NCBI RefSeq assembly: GCF_016307205.1
Contig: NZ_JAEIJD010000004.1
Location: 157,933 to 221,932 of the forward strand
Origin: Pontibaca salina
GTDB lineage: Bacteria; Pseudomonadota; Alphaproteobacteria; Rhodobacterales; Rhodobacteraceae
Reading direction: 5' to 3'
Length of the DNA stretch: 64,000 nt
Shown in pieces: positions 1 through 8,114 of the stretch. Every line of letters begins with the position of its first letter. Position 1 is the stretch's first letter. The notes beneath the pieces are model-generated. The model ran no database searches. It was given only the letters and a program-made list of their open reading frames with translations, and was not told the origin of the DNA. Made by a program: the position numbers and the translations under genes.

Positions 1-105
1 GATGTTGAGTTTGCGGGAGGCTCCGACAAAACTCTGATCTTCTGCCGCAGCCTCGAAGGCCAGCAGATAGTCCAGTGGCGGCAACGATGGGTTGCCCTTT
101 CTCAT
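1..105 (-). CDS. LysR-family transcriptional regulator, N-terminal part (cut by window edge)
   Basis: Reading leftward from an ATG at 105, 35 residues are visible before the window ends. They carry the pattern that opens LysR helix-turn-helix domains: a proline/leucine lead-in (LPPLDYL), then AFEAAAEDQSFVGASRKLNI, matching the usual AFxAAxxxxSFxxAAxxL of helices 1 and 2. The rest of the gene lies outside. It diverges from tdm, with about 260 bp between, the normal layout for a LysR protein acting on a neighbouring gene. Family is fairly clear from the motif; target and ligand are inferred only, a role in methylated-amine metabolism being the obvious guess. Confidence 0.72.
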   Translation of the reverse strand, partial: MRKGNPSLPPLDYLLAFEAAAEDQSFVGASRKLNI

Positions 106-270
106 TCGTTCAGACCGTCCATGACCGGATTTCCACTCCGTGATTCGTTTGCTGCTATACAGCATGTTTGCCAAACCATGGCGAGCGACCTCTTGGCTCT
201 AATTAACGCGGGCATAGAGTATCAAAAAAACATTCAGAGAAAAGCAACTTACTTGCCATAGTGGGGCCAG

Positions 271-288
271 TCCGAAAATTGATTCGGA
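271..288. promoter_or_regulatory. Inverted repeat between the LysR gene and tdm
   Basis: TCCGAA and TTCGGA form a perfect 6-bp inverted repeat separated by 6 bp, about 80 bp before the tdm start, in the divergent LysR-tdm spacer (106-366). It could be an operator for the LysR or GntR regulator nearby. No convincing -35/-10 pair was found in this spacer. The tdm ribosome binding site is AGGGGG at 353-358. Confidence 0.3.
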
Positions 289-366
289 CGAAGCAACCAT
301 ATGCGTCGACCAGCGCTCTGACTGGTCTTCGAAGTCACCTATGACCCTATCAAGGGGGACGCCGCC

Positions 367-2745
367 ATGAATACCATGAATACCAACGTAATCTTCCAAA
401 ACCCCTATGAACGGGCCGGCGTGGTGACGCCGGGATTGCCGATCCTGCCTCATGGGGTTGAGCGGCATCCGATCCCGGGTGGGGGCAGCCGCGCAGTTCA
501 GATTTTCCAAGGTGACGAAATCACCGTGCAGGACCGGGAAGGCCTGCAACCGGTTGAGCTCGTGTTTTTTGCGCCCGACGGAACCTCGGATGCGGCAATG
601 ATCGGGGCCAGCGGTGGACGCGACCCCGAAGGGCTGAAAGCCGCGCTGCTCAGCGATAAATCCGGAGCCAAGGTGCTGCGGGCGCTGGACGCTGCCGGTT
701 TCGACATCGGTCGCGCCGATGGAACACGGATTTTCAGCGATGGTTCACGCGCCGGTGAGGTCGAGAAATTCACTGCCACCAGCGACGGCTTGCTGATCGT
801 CTGCGCGCCCGGTGTCGCGACGAGCCCGCATGAGCAGTGGATACCGACCGAAATCGCGCTGTATATCAGCCGCGCCAATCCGGGAGATGAAAAAGGCAAG
901 CTGTTGCCGCCCGAGCCATTGGCCGACCCGCTTGTCGATATCAATATTCTGCCCGGCGAAGCAAAGGCTTATGAGGTTCGCAAGGGCCAGTATATCCAAG
1001 TGCTTGACGTGCAGGGGCGCGAATGTTCGGATTTCCAGGCGTTTTCGATGCGCGCGCTGGACAAGGGACTTGAGCGCGAGATCGACCCGACCACGACTCG
1101 GGCCTTGATGGGCTCGCTCTATCCCAATCCGGGTCTGCATTCGCGCTACTGCTCTTCGGATCAGGAGCGTTTGGTCGAGATCGTGCAGGACACGGTCGGG
1201 CGGCATGACACATTCGGGCTGGCTTGTACCGCGCGCTATTACGAGGAGCTCGGCTATCCGGGACACCTCAACTGCTCGGACAATATCAATGTCGAGTTGG
1301 GTCAGTATGGCGTACGTCCGCGCGGCGGCTGGCCAGCGATCAACTTCTTCTTCAACACAATGCTGGACGATACCCACTCGATCACCATGGACGACCCCTA
1401 TTCGCGTCCTGGCGATTATGTGTTGTTGCGTGCAATGACAGATCTGGTCTGTATCTCGACAGCCTGTCCCTGCGACATCGACCCGGCCAATGGCTGGAAC
1501 CCCACGGACATTCAGGTCCGGACCTATGAAAAAACCAACGAATTCAGCCGTTCGATCGGCTGGCGGAAATTTCCGGAGGCGGATATGGAAGAAACGAAAA
1601 AGACCGGTTTCCACGAGTGCTTTGCAAAGCACACGCGGGACTTCGTCGAATATCAGGGTTTTTGGCTGCCCAACCAGATGAGCAACCACGGTGCGATCGC
1701 CGAATACTGGGCTGCGCGCGAAAAAGCCGTGATCATGGATCTGTCGCCGCTGCGTAAATACGAGGTCACCGGACCAGACGCAGAAAAGCTGATGCAGCTT
1801 TGCGTGACGCGTAACATGAAGAAGCTGCCAGTCGGTGGCGTCGTCTACACTGCGATGTGCTATGAGCATGGTGGCATGATCGACGACGGCACAGTCTACC
1901 GTCTGGGCGAAACCAACTTCCGCTGGATCGGCGGCAACGACCAGTCCGGGCTGTGGCTGCGCAAGCAAGCGGTTGAGCGGAATCTGAATGTCTGGGTGCG
2001 CAACTCGACCGACCACCACTGTAACGTTGCGGTGCAAGGTCCGCTGTCGCGCGAGATCCTGAAGCAGGTGATCTGGACCCCGCCAGAGAACTCGACCCTC
2101 GAAGAGCTGGACTGGTTCCGTCTGACCATCGGTCGTATTGGCGATTATCACGGACCTGCCGTTGTGGTCAGCCGGACCGGTTACTCGGGCGAACTGGGTT
2201 ATGAGGTGTTCTGCCACCCCAAGGATGCCGAAGAAGTATTCGAAGCAATCTGGAAGGTCGGTGAGCCGATGGGCATGATCCCGCTGGGGCTGGCCGCACT
2301 GGACCTGCTGCGCATCGAAGCCGGGCTGATCTTTGCCGGTTCCGAATTCGACGACCAAACCGACCCGATGGAAGCCGGAATTGGCTTTACGGTGCCGCTG
2401 AAGTCGAAAACGGATGATTTCATCGGGCGCGAGGCTCTGGAGCGCCGGAAAGCGCACCCTCAGCGCAAGATGGTCGGTCTGGATCTGGAAGGCGGCATTG
2501 TGCCGGTGCCGGGCAACTGCGTCCATATCGGCAAGCCGCAAATCGGCGAAATCACCTCGGCGATGAAATCGCCAATCCTTGGCAAGGTCATCGCGCTGGC
2601 GCGGATGGATCTCGCTCATGCCGAATATGGCACTGAGGTCGAGATCGGTCAGTTGGATGGCGATCAGAAGCGCCTGAAGGCCACGATTGTTCCCTATCCG
2701 CACTTCGACCCCAAGAAAGAGCGGGTCAAGGGCAACTACAGCTAA
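367..2745 (+). CDS. tdm: Trimethylamine N-oxide demethylase (TMAO aldolase) Tdm
   Basis: Tdm cleaves TMAO into dimethylamine and formaldehyde in the cytoplasm, and its C-terminal domain is thought to pass the formaldehyde to tetrahydrofolate. The 792-residue chain has the right layout: an N-terminal region (about 1-180), a DUF1989 domain (about 190-390) and a GcvT-like aminomethyltransferase domain (about 415-790). Three cysteines, Cys303 (in HLNCSDN) and Cys367/Cys369 (in ACPCD), have the 64-residue spacing of the zinc-binding cysteines reported for Methylocella Tdm. Length fits the family. The ATG at 367 follows AGGGGG with an 8-bp gap; a second ATG lies three codons on. With tmm and tmoXWV nearby it completes a TMA to TMAO to dimethylamine route. 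A plain DUF1989/GcvT protein of other function is less likely given this context. Confidence 0.9.
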   Translation: MNTMNTNVIFQNPYERAGVVTPGLPILPHGVERHPIPGGGSRAVQIFQGDEITVQDREGLQPVELVFFAPDGTSDAAMIGASGGRDPEGLKAALLSDKSGAKVLRALDAAGFDIGRADGTRIFSDGSRAGEVEKFTATSDGLLIVCAPGVATSPHEQWIPTEIALYISRANPGDEKGKLLPPEPLADPLVDINILPGEAKAYEVRKGQYIQVLDVQGRECSDFQAFSMRALDKGLEREIDPTTTRALMGSLYPNPGLHSRYCSSDQERLVEIVQDTVGRHDTFGLACTARYYEELGYPGHLNCSDNINVELGQYGVRPRGGWPAINFFFNTMLDDTHSITMDDPYSRPGDYVLLRAMTDLVCISTACPCDIDPANGWNPTDIQVRTYEKTNEFSRSIGWRKFPEADMEETKKTGFHECFAKHTRDFVEYQGFWLPNQMSNHGAIAEYWAAREKAVIMDLSPLRKYEVTGPDAEKLMQLCVTRNMKKLPVGGVVYTAMCYEHGGMIDDGTVYRLGETNFRWIGGNDQSGLWLRKQAVERNLNVWVRNSTDHHCNVAVQGPLSREILKQVIWTPPENSTLEELDWFRLTIGRIGDYHGPAVVVSRTGYSGELGYEVFCHPKDAEEVFEAIWKVGEPMGMIPLGLAALDLLRIEAGLIFAGSEFDDQTDPMEAGIGFTVPLKSKTDDFIGREALERRKAHPQRKMVGLDLEGGIVPVPGNCVHIGKPQIGEITSAMKSPILGKVIALARMDLAHAEYGTEVEIGQLDGDQKRLKATIVPYPHFDPKKERVKGNYS

Positions 2746-2769
2746 GCCTGACAGCGGTTGAAAAAATGA

Positions 2770-2797
2770 AAAGCCCCGGAACAGTTTCCGGGGCTTT
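2770..2797 (+). terminator. Strong terminator hairpin after tdm
   Basis: AAAGCCCCGGAA and TTCCGGGGCTTT form a perfect 12-bp stem around a 4-base loop, 25 bp after the tdm stop. The right arm ends in TTT and the left arm begins with A residues, so it could act in both directions. The remaining spacer up to 3019 holds no gene that I can support. Confidence 0.85.
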
Positions 2798-3019
2798 CTC
2801 ATGTGCGAGCCAGAAATGAACGGACATGCCTATTAAATATTCGCGGATGTTGTTCTGCCTTGTTTGTCCGGACCGGCACTGGCCAAAATTGACCCGTCGC
2901 TGGTTTTGAGTTTTCCTGAGTTTAGTTGCTGGACCAAATTTGCCAATTGCTGCTATCTTGCCGTGTCCGTCAGGATTATTGGGCATCAGTTAGGACGTAA
3001 CCTCTCTTAAGGCAGTTAA

Positions 3020-3751
3020 ATGAGTACCGACAATCAGGAAATAACCTCGCAGATCATCGCGACTCACTCTGTCGGTGCGACGGTACAGGTGGTCTTGGAT
3101 CGTCTGTTCGCCCAGATAAAAAATGAGGAATATCCGGTGGATACCCGCCTTCCGTCCGAGCGAGCACTCGCTTCGGAGCTTGGTGTGGCGCGCAACACCG
3201 TGCGTGAGGCGCTGGACATTCTTGAGGCTCGCAACGTGATCAGACGGCGCCCCGGCAGCGGCAGTTTCGTCACCTATCGATCGGAAACGCCTCCAGCCGA
3301 GCGGGTCGACAAGTCCATCGCTTTTGAGACCAGCCCCTTAGACCATCTTGTCGTGCGCGGAATTCTGGAGCCCGAAATGGTGCGACTGGCGGTTATCAAC
3401 ATGACGCCGCGCGAGATCAGGGAACTGGAGCAGCTGATGTCCGAGATCGAGCATGTCCGCACCGACGTGACAGCGTTTGTGAAATGCGAGGAGAATATCT
3501 ATCGCAAGATCGCAGCCGGTACCCGCAACCCGCTATTAGCGTCATGCTATGATTTGGCGATCGAGGCTTGCCGGGTCAGTTTTCGCACGACCTTGCTGCG
3601 ACGGCATCTGACGCCCAAGCGGATTCTGGAATACCAGCAGCGGTATAATACCCTGTTCAACGCCATTGCATCACGTGATGTCGAGCGCGCTGTCGAACTC
3701 ATCAAGCTGCATCTGATTGAAGAGCAAAAACTGCTCTTGCAGGACTTTTAA
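3020..3751 (+). CDS. GntR/FadR-family (FCD domain) transcriptional regulator
   Basis: A 243-residue DNA-binding regulator. The winged helix-turn-helix (about 18-85) shows the GntR signature: a YPVDTRLPSERALASELGV stretch followed by RNTVREAL and an IRRRPGSGSFV wing. The C-terminal half (about 105-235) is all-helical and fits the FCD ligand-binding fold, with an E-x3-R/R-x2-E pattern near EPEMVRLA. It sits between tdm and the convergent solute-binding protein gene, with tmm beyond. FCD regulators often repress neighbouring catabolic genes and are released by a pathway metabolite; that role is inferred. TTTGGTCC-like sequences upstream of this gene (near 2931) and upstream of tmm (near 5171 and 5199) are possible binding sites. 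Confidence 0.85.
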   Translation: MSTDNQEITSQIIATHSVGATVQVVLDRLFAQIKNEEYPVDTRLPSERALASELGVARNTVREALDILEARNVIRRRPGSGSFVTYRSETPPAERVDKSIAFETSPLDHLVVRGILEPEMVRLAVINMTPREIRELEQLMSEIEHVRTDVTAFVKCEENIYRKIAAGTRNPLLASCYDLAIEACRVSFRTTLLRRHLTPKRILEYQQRYNTLFNAIASRDVERAVELIKLHLIEEQKLLLQDF

Positions 3752-3773
3752 CGCTTCATATCTGCGATCGCGA

Positions 3774-5075
3774 TCAGGGCGTCGCCCATTGCTCACGCTG
3801 AATCATCTTGGTCCGATCCGTGGGGATGCGCTGATGCCACAGCTGCCCTAGGTCTCTCATTTCCTTTTTGAGCAGGTCGCCGTGACGTGTCAGCCAATCT
3901 GGTATGGAGCCAAAGTCGACAATCCTGGCCTTGCCGTTCTGGATAGTGACGATGGGCCAGTCGCCGATCAAAGCGTTATCGATGCCGAACATATCCTGCC
4001 CCCACCAGTGCGCAGGGCCAAAGGCATGGGTCACATGCCCCAGTTGTTTCATCGCAGCCAGCACCGATTCGGGTCTGATACTGTTGCACTTTTCGACAGC
4101 GCCGTGCCAGATGTCCAGAATCGCCGCATATTCCCAGCTTACTGCGCTCCAAGTGTCGGGAAACCGGCGGTTATACTGTTCGAAAAAAACATGGGGCTGG
4201 TTGAAAAAGAAGGCCTTTTCCCGCAGCAGCGGATCATCGAAATCCGGAAACTGGAACACCACACCTTCCATAAATTCAGCAGATGTGCGGGCGACCAGAT
4301 GTTCGTATTGATCCAGAGTGCATGAGATAATTTGCCCCTTGAACCCCTGCGCATGGGCATATTCCGTCATGGCGTGAACCATTGGCGTGCGGCTGGTGCA
4401 CCAGCACAGGATATCGGGGTCAGTGTCCAGCATTGCCTGCACGATCCCTGCCGCATCGGTGCTGTCGGCATCGTACTGAATCTGCTTGATCAATGGCATG
4501 TTTTCGGCGGCAAACGCAGCACGATAAGTCGCAAGCGAGGGTATGCCCAGAGCATCTTTCTGGCTGCACAGCGCGACTTTTTTCAACTCTGAGCGATTTG
4601 CAGCCAACCATTCGACGCCGGTGACATTGTAGACCGGATGCAATTCGCTGGGGGCGATCAGATAGGGGCTGTCGGGTGACAGGTCGCTGGGCAGGAGAGT
4701 CGAGGTCAAGATCCGCCGTTCGCCCAGATAGTCGCGCAGCGGCGTATAGGTATCTCCCCCCAGCATCATCAACAGTTTGATGTCGTGCTTTTCGACCAGC
4801 TCATGGGCACCGTCAATTGCGCGCTGCTCGCTATAGCCGCAATCATATTCTTTGATTTCAATGGGGTAACGCCGCCCACCGATCATCAGGCCGCCATTGC
4901 GATTCAGCCAGTCGACCCAGATCTGACAGCCGTTCAACCCCGGCAGGCCCCAAGACTGTACTGGACCGCTCAGCGGGGCCAGAAAGCCGATGTTTATTGC
5001 CTCGTTCATCCCAACCGAGAGGCGAGGGAAGGCCGTTGAGACGGCTAGCTTATGTGCAAAACTGGAAAGGGTCAT
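3774..5075 (-). CDS. ABC-type substrate-binding protein (amide/urea or branched-chain amino acid fold) without signal peptide
   Basis: A 433-residue periplasmic-binding-protein fold of the Leu/Ile/Val class, closest in flavour to AmiC/FmdD/UrtA proteins: an INIGFLAPLSGPVQSWG opening strand, LNGCQIWVDWLNRNGG, and a long C-terminal lobe. The N-terminus lacks the charged-hydrophobic-AxA pattern of a secretion signal whether translation starts at 5075 (AGGA just upstream) or at the internal ATG at 5009. It may therefore be a cytoplasmic ligand sensor like AmiC rather than a transport receptor. It is divergent from tmm and convergent with the GntR gene, with no permease genes on its strand. Ligand unknown; methylated amines or amides are a guess from context. 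Confidence 0.7.
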   Translation of the reverse strand: MTLSSFAHKLAVSTAFPRLSVGMNEAINIGFLAPLSGPVQSWGLPGLNGCQIWVDWLNRNGGLMIGGRRYPIEIKEYDCGYSEQRAIDGAHELVEKHDIKLLMMLGGDTYTPLRDYLGERRILTSTLLPSDLSPDSPYLIAPSELHPVYNVTGVEWLAANRSELKKVALCSQKDALGIPSLATYRAAFAAENMPLIKQIQYDADSTDAAGIVQAMLDTDPDILCWCTSRTPMVHAMTEYAHAQGFKGQIISCTLDQYEHLVARTSAEFMEGVVFQFPDFDDPLLREKAFFFNQPHVFFEQYNRRFPDTWSAVSWEYAAILDIWHGAVEKCNSIRPESVLAAMKQLGHVTHAFGPAHWWGQDMFGIDNALIGDWPIVTIQNGKARIVDFGSIPDWLTRHGDLLKKEMRDLGQLWHQRIPTDRTKMIQREQWATP

Positions 5076-5102
5076 CGTTCCTAAGTACCACCGCTTGCCC
5101 GG

Positions 5103-5112
5103 ATGTTCACCC
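5103..5112 (+). promoter_or_regulatory. Weak tor-box-like sequence upstream of tmm
   Basis: ATGTTCACCC shares the TGTTCA core of the E. coli tor box (CTGTTCATAT), is oriented toward tmm and lies about 115 bp before its start. It resembles the decamer near tmoX (GTGTTCACAA). With only six matched core bases it could be chance. Confidence 0.25.
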
Positions 5113-5166
5113 GCTTTCTGCCCGTTTGGATAAATGTTGACACTTTGGTATAGAAAATAGCACCAT

Positions 5167-5210
5167 TTGCAGGACCAAAGGGGCCAAAGTTAAGATAGTG
5201 GTCCATACCA
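5167..5210 (+). promoter_or_regulatory. Putative tmm promoter with overlapping operator
   Basis: TTGCAG (5167-5172) and TAAGAT (5191-5196) are 18 bp apart and fit a weak sigma-70-type promoter. Just downstream, TGGTCCATACCA (5199-5210) is an inverted repeat of TGGT and ACCA, the general form bound by many GntR/FCD regulators, placed where a repressor would block transcription. GGACCAAA at 5172-5179 repeats part of the site in opposite orientation. The assignment to the nearby GntR protein is inferred. Confidence 0.4.
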
Positions 5211-5225
5211 GTAGGGGAGAAAGTG

Positions 5226-6599
5226 ATGAAAACCAAGAGAATAGCTATTATCGGTGCGGGCCCATCCGGTCTGGCGCAGATGCGCGCTTTCGAATCAGCT
5301 CGGAGCAAGGGCGAAGAGATTCCGGAAATCGTCTGCTTTGAACGGCAGAGCAACTGGGGCGGTCTGTGGAACTATACGTGGCGCACCGGGCTGGATGAAA
5401 ACGGCGAGCCGGTGCATTCCTCGATGTATCGCTACCTATGGTCGAACGGCCCGAAAGAGGGGTTGGAATTCGCCGATTACTCGTTCGAGGAACATTTCGG
5501 AAAGCAGATCGCCTCGTATCCGCCCCGCGCCGTGCTATTCGACTATATTGAGGGCCGCGTGCTCAAGGCCGGCATTCGCGACTGGATCCGGTTCAACACG
5601 CCAGTACGGTTCGTCCGCTATAACGAAGACGACGAAACCTTCACGGTTACCGCACATGATCAGGTGAAGGATTCCACCTATGAGGAAACCTTTGATCACG
5701 TGATCTGCGCCTCGGGGCATTTCACGACGCCCAACGTACCTCATTACGAAGGTTTCGAGGAGTTTAAGGGTCGGATTCTCCATGCCCATGATTTCCGCGA
5801 TGCCTGTGAGTTTGCTGGCAAGGACCTGCTGCTGCTCGGATCGTCCTATTCGGCCGAAGACATCGGATCACAATGCTGGAAATATGGTGCCAAATCGATC
5901 ACCACGTCGTATCGCAGCGCGCCGATGGGCTTCAAATGGCCAGACAACTGGGACGAAGTGCCGGCATTGGTCCGGATGGAAGGCAATATCGCGCATTTCA
6001 AAGATGGCAGCTCACGTCATGTGGACGCGATTATCCTTTGCACCGGCTACAAGCATTTCTTCAATTTCCTGCCCGACGATCTGCGCCTGAAGACAACCAA
6101 CCGTCTCGCCACGGCGGACCTTTATAAAGGTGTCGTTTTCATCAACAACACCAAGATGTTCTATCTGGGGATGCAGGACCAGTGGTTCACCTTTAACATG
6201 TTCGATGCGCAGGCGTGGTGGGTCCGCGATGCCATCATGGGCAAGATCGAGGTTCCCACGGACCTCAATGTTCTCAAAGCGGATGTCGAAGAGCGGATCG
6301 CCCGCGAGGACGCCGGCGACGGCGACAAATATGCGATCCAGTATCAGGGCGATTACGTCAAGGAGCTGATTGCGGAAACCGATTACCCCGACTTCGATGT
6401 GCAGGGGGCTTGCGAGGCGTTTTTCGCTTGGAAGGATCATAAGAAGGAAGACATCATGGCCTTCCGTAATAAATCCTACAGATCGGTGATTACCGGAACG
6501 ATGGCACCTGCGCACCATACGCCGTGGAAAGATGCGCTTGACGACTCGCTCGAAACTTACCTGCAAAACGAACTGGTTAAGGAAAAAGAAAAGGCGTGA
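5226..6599 (+). CDS. tmm: Trimethylamine monooxygenase Tmm (flavin-containing monooxygenase)
   Basis: Tmm oxidises trimethylamine to TMAO in the cytoplasm using FAD, NADPH and oxygen. The 457-residue protein starts with the FAD-binding Rossmann motif GAGPSG (near residue 11), has an FMO-type segment at [13 protein letters not shown], a second dinucleotide site at [13 protein letters not shown] for NADPH, and the TGY motif in LCTGYKH. Long stretches (for example the region around [20 protein letters not shown], and SYRSAPMG) resemble roseobacter Tmm closely as I recall it. The ATG at 5226 follows GGGGAGA with about 5 bp; an in-frame GTG lies directly before it at 5223. Together with tdm it gives a full TMA to dimethylamine plus formaldehyde route. 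Confidence 0.93.
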   Translation: MKTKRIAIIGAGPSGLAQMRAFESARSKGEEIPEIVCFERQSNWGGLWNYTWRTGLDENGEPVHSSMYRYLWSNGPKEGLEFADYSFEEHFGKQIASYPPRAVLFDYIEGRVLKAGIRDWIRFNTPVRFVRYNEDDETFTVTAHDQVKDSTYEETFDHVICASGHFTTPNVPHYEGFEEFKGRILHAHDFRDACEFAGKDLLLLGSSYSAEDIGSQCWKYGAKSITTSYRSAPMGFKWPDNWDEVPALVRMEGNIAHFKDGSSRHVDAIILCTGYKHFFNFLPDDLRLKTTNRLATADLYKGVVFINNTKMFYLGMQDQWFTFNMFDAQAWWVRDAIMGKIEVPTDLNVLKADVEERIAREDAGDGDKYAIQYQGDYVKELIAETDYPDFDVQGACEAFFAWKDHKKEDIMAFRNKSYRSVITGTMAPAHHTPWKDALDDSLETYLQNELVKEKEKA

Positions 6600-6646
6600 A
6601 GACAATTACCCTGACGTCATTGCGGCAGGGTTGAAGGCTCGTAATT

Positions 6647-6675
6647 GCGCGTCCCCTTATGCTGAGGGGGCGCGC
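6647..6675 (+). terminator. Terminator-like hairpin after tmm
   Basis: GCGCGTCCCCTTA and TGAGGGGGCGCGC can pair over 13 positions, two of them G-U, around a 3-base loop, about 50 bp after tmm. A clear T-run does not follow, so termination is probable rather than certain. Confidence 0.5.
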
Positions 6676-6731
6676 AGTCGTTTCAGGGCCGTGGGGGTAG
6701 CACGCCGGGCAAACATCATCGATTTGTAGAT

Positions 6732-6776
6732 CTGTTCAGCCTGATACACCTGTTCAGAAGCGGCGGCTGTTTACCT
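6732..6776 (+). promoter_or_regulatory. Cluster of tor-box-like direct repeats upstream of the branched-chain-type ABC operon
   Basis: Three same-direction decamers resemble the E. coli TorR binding site CTGTTCATAT: CTGTTCAGCC at 6732, CTGTTCAGAA at 6750 and CTGTTTACCT at 6767, with start-to-start spacing of 18 and 17 bp. All point toward the transporter operon, as E. coli tor boxes point toward torC. TorR, TorS and TorT homologues lie at 15.8-20.5 kb. The likeness is read by eye; binding is inferred. Confidence 0.5.
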
Positions 6777-6919
6777 GTCACTATTGGGCTGGAAAGCCGT
6801 GTCAGGAGAGCATTTTAGCTCAAAGCGGCACCATCGACACTTGCCGCCAAATTACGTAGAGCATATCGGGAATGGAAAACCGGAATGAACTCAACACCGA
6901 ACAGGGAAAGTGCGACCAA

Positions 6920-8089
6920 ATGAGCGTTAAATCAAATCTTGTTGCCTCGATTCTGGCGGCCACGGTGCTTGCCGGAGCCGCCAACGCTGCAGACGATCTG
7001 AAGGTCGGGCTGATGTTCACCTTGTCCGGACCGGCGGCGACGCTGGGCGAGCAGGGGCGCGACGGGTTTCTGCTGGCGCTTGACCAGATCGGTGATCTGG
7101 GCGGTGTGCCGACCGAGGTCATAATCGTCGATGACGAGCAAAAACCCGATGTCGCCGCCAACAAGGCGCGCGAACTTGTGACCCGCGACGAGGTCGATTT
7201 CGTAGTTGGTCCGACATTTTCAAATATTGCGCTGGCGATACACAAGCCGATAACGGATAGCGGCACGATCCTAATCAGCCCCAATGCGGGCCCGTCGCCC
7301 TTTGCCGGGGCAGATTGTCACCCAAACTTCTACGCGACATCCTATCAGAACGACCAGATGCACGAGGTGATGGGCGCCCATGCCAAGAAACAGGGCTATG
7401 ACAACGTGTTCCTGATGGCGCCGAACTATCAGGCGGGCAAGGACAGTCTGAGCGGGTTCAAACACTCCTATGACGGTGGCATCGCTGGCGAGATTTATAC
7501 CCAGTTGGGGCAGCTCGATTTCTCGGCGGAACTGGCGCAGATCGCGGCGATGCAGCCCGATGCGCTGTTCACCTTCATGCCTGGCGGGATGGGCGTGAAT
7601 CTGGTCAAGCAATACCGCCAGGCGGGGCTTGCCTCGATCCCGTTCCTGTCGGCATTCACGGTGGATGAAAGCACCTTGCCGGCACAGCAGGACGCGGCTG
7701 TCGGGTTCTATTCCGGTGCCAACTGGACCCCCGACACGGATAACGAGCAAAGCCGCGCCTTTGTCACGGCTTACGAGGAGAAGTACGGCTCGGTGCCCGG
7801 CAGCTATGCCATGCACGGCTATGATACCGCCCTTCTGCTTGATGCCGCGGTGCGTGCGGTCGGCGGCGATCTTGAGGATCGTGCAGGGCTGCGCAAGGCG
7901 CTGGAAGCCGCCGAATTTCAGAGCCTGCGGGGCAAGTTCGCCTTCGGTCCCAACCATTATCCGGTTCAGGATTTCTATCTGGCCGAGGTGGTCAAGCGCG
8001 ACGACGGCAAGTTCCAGACTTCAATGGTGCGCAAGATTTTCGAGGATTATCAGGATAATTACGCCTCGGAATGCGTGATGCCCAACTAA
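6920..8089 (+). CDS. Branched-chain-amino-acid-type ABC transporter, periplasmic substrate-binding protein
   Basis: About 389 residues. The ATG at 6920 begins a clear signal peptide (MSVKSNLVASILAATVLAG, then AANA-ADD as the likely cleavage site); an upstream in-frame ATG at 6872 would place 16 polar residues before it and has no good ribosome binding site. The mature chain is a type I periplasmic-binding fold of the LivJ class: LKVGLMFTLSGPAATLG, then VGPTFSNIALAI and ISPNAGPSPFAG segments. It is the first gene of a five-gene operon whose other members supply two permeases and two ATPases. Being between tmm and tmoXWV suggests a substrate linked to methylated amines or amides, but the ligand cannot be read from sequence. 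Confidence 0.88.
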   Translation: MSVKSNLVASILAATVLAGAANAADDLKVGLMFTLSGPAATLGEQGRDGFLLALDQIGDLGGVPTEVIIVDDEQKPDVAANKARELVTRDEVDFVVGPTFSNIALAIHKPITDSGTILISPNAGPSPFAGADCHPNFYATSYQNDQMHEVMGAHAKKQGYDNVFLMAPNYQAGKDSLSGFKHSYDGGIAGEIYTQLGQLDFSAELAQIAAMQPDALFTFMPGGMGVNLVKQYRQAGLASIPFLSAFTVDESTLPAQQDAAVGFYSGANWTPDTDNEQSRAFVTAYEEKYGSVPGSYAMHGYDTALLLDAAVRAVGGDLEDRAGLRKALEAAEFQSLRGKFAFGPNHYPVQDFYLAEVVKRDDGKFQTSMVRKIFEDYQDNYASECVMPN

Positions 8090-8114
8090 GGGCAATGTCG
8101 GGGGCGTCAGATAG

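Noticed and set aside
745..2802. 685-codon open frame antisense to tdm
   Set aside because: It mirrors the codon pattern of the strong tdm gene, has no recognisable domain and no ribosome binding site; GC-rich genes often leave such antisense frames open.
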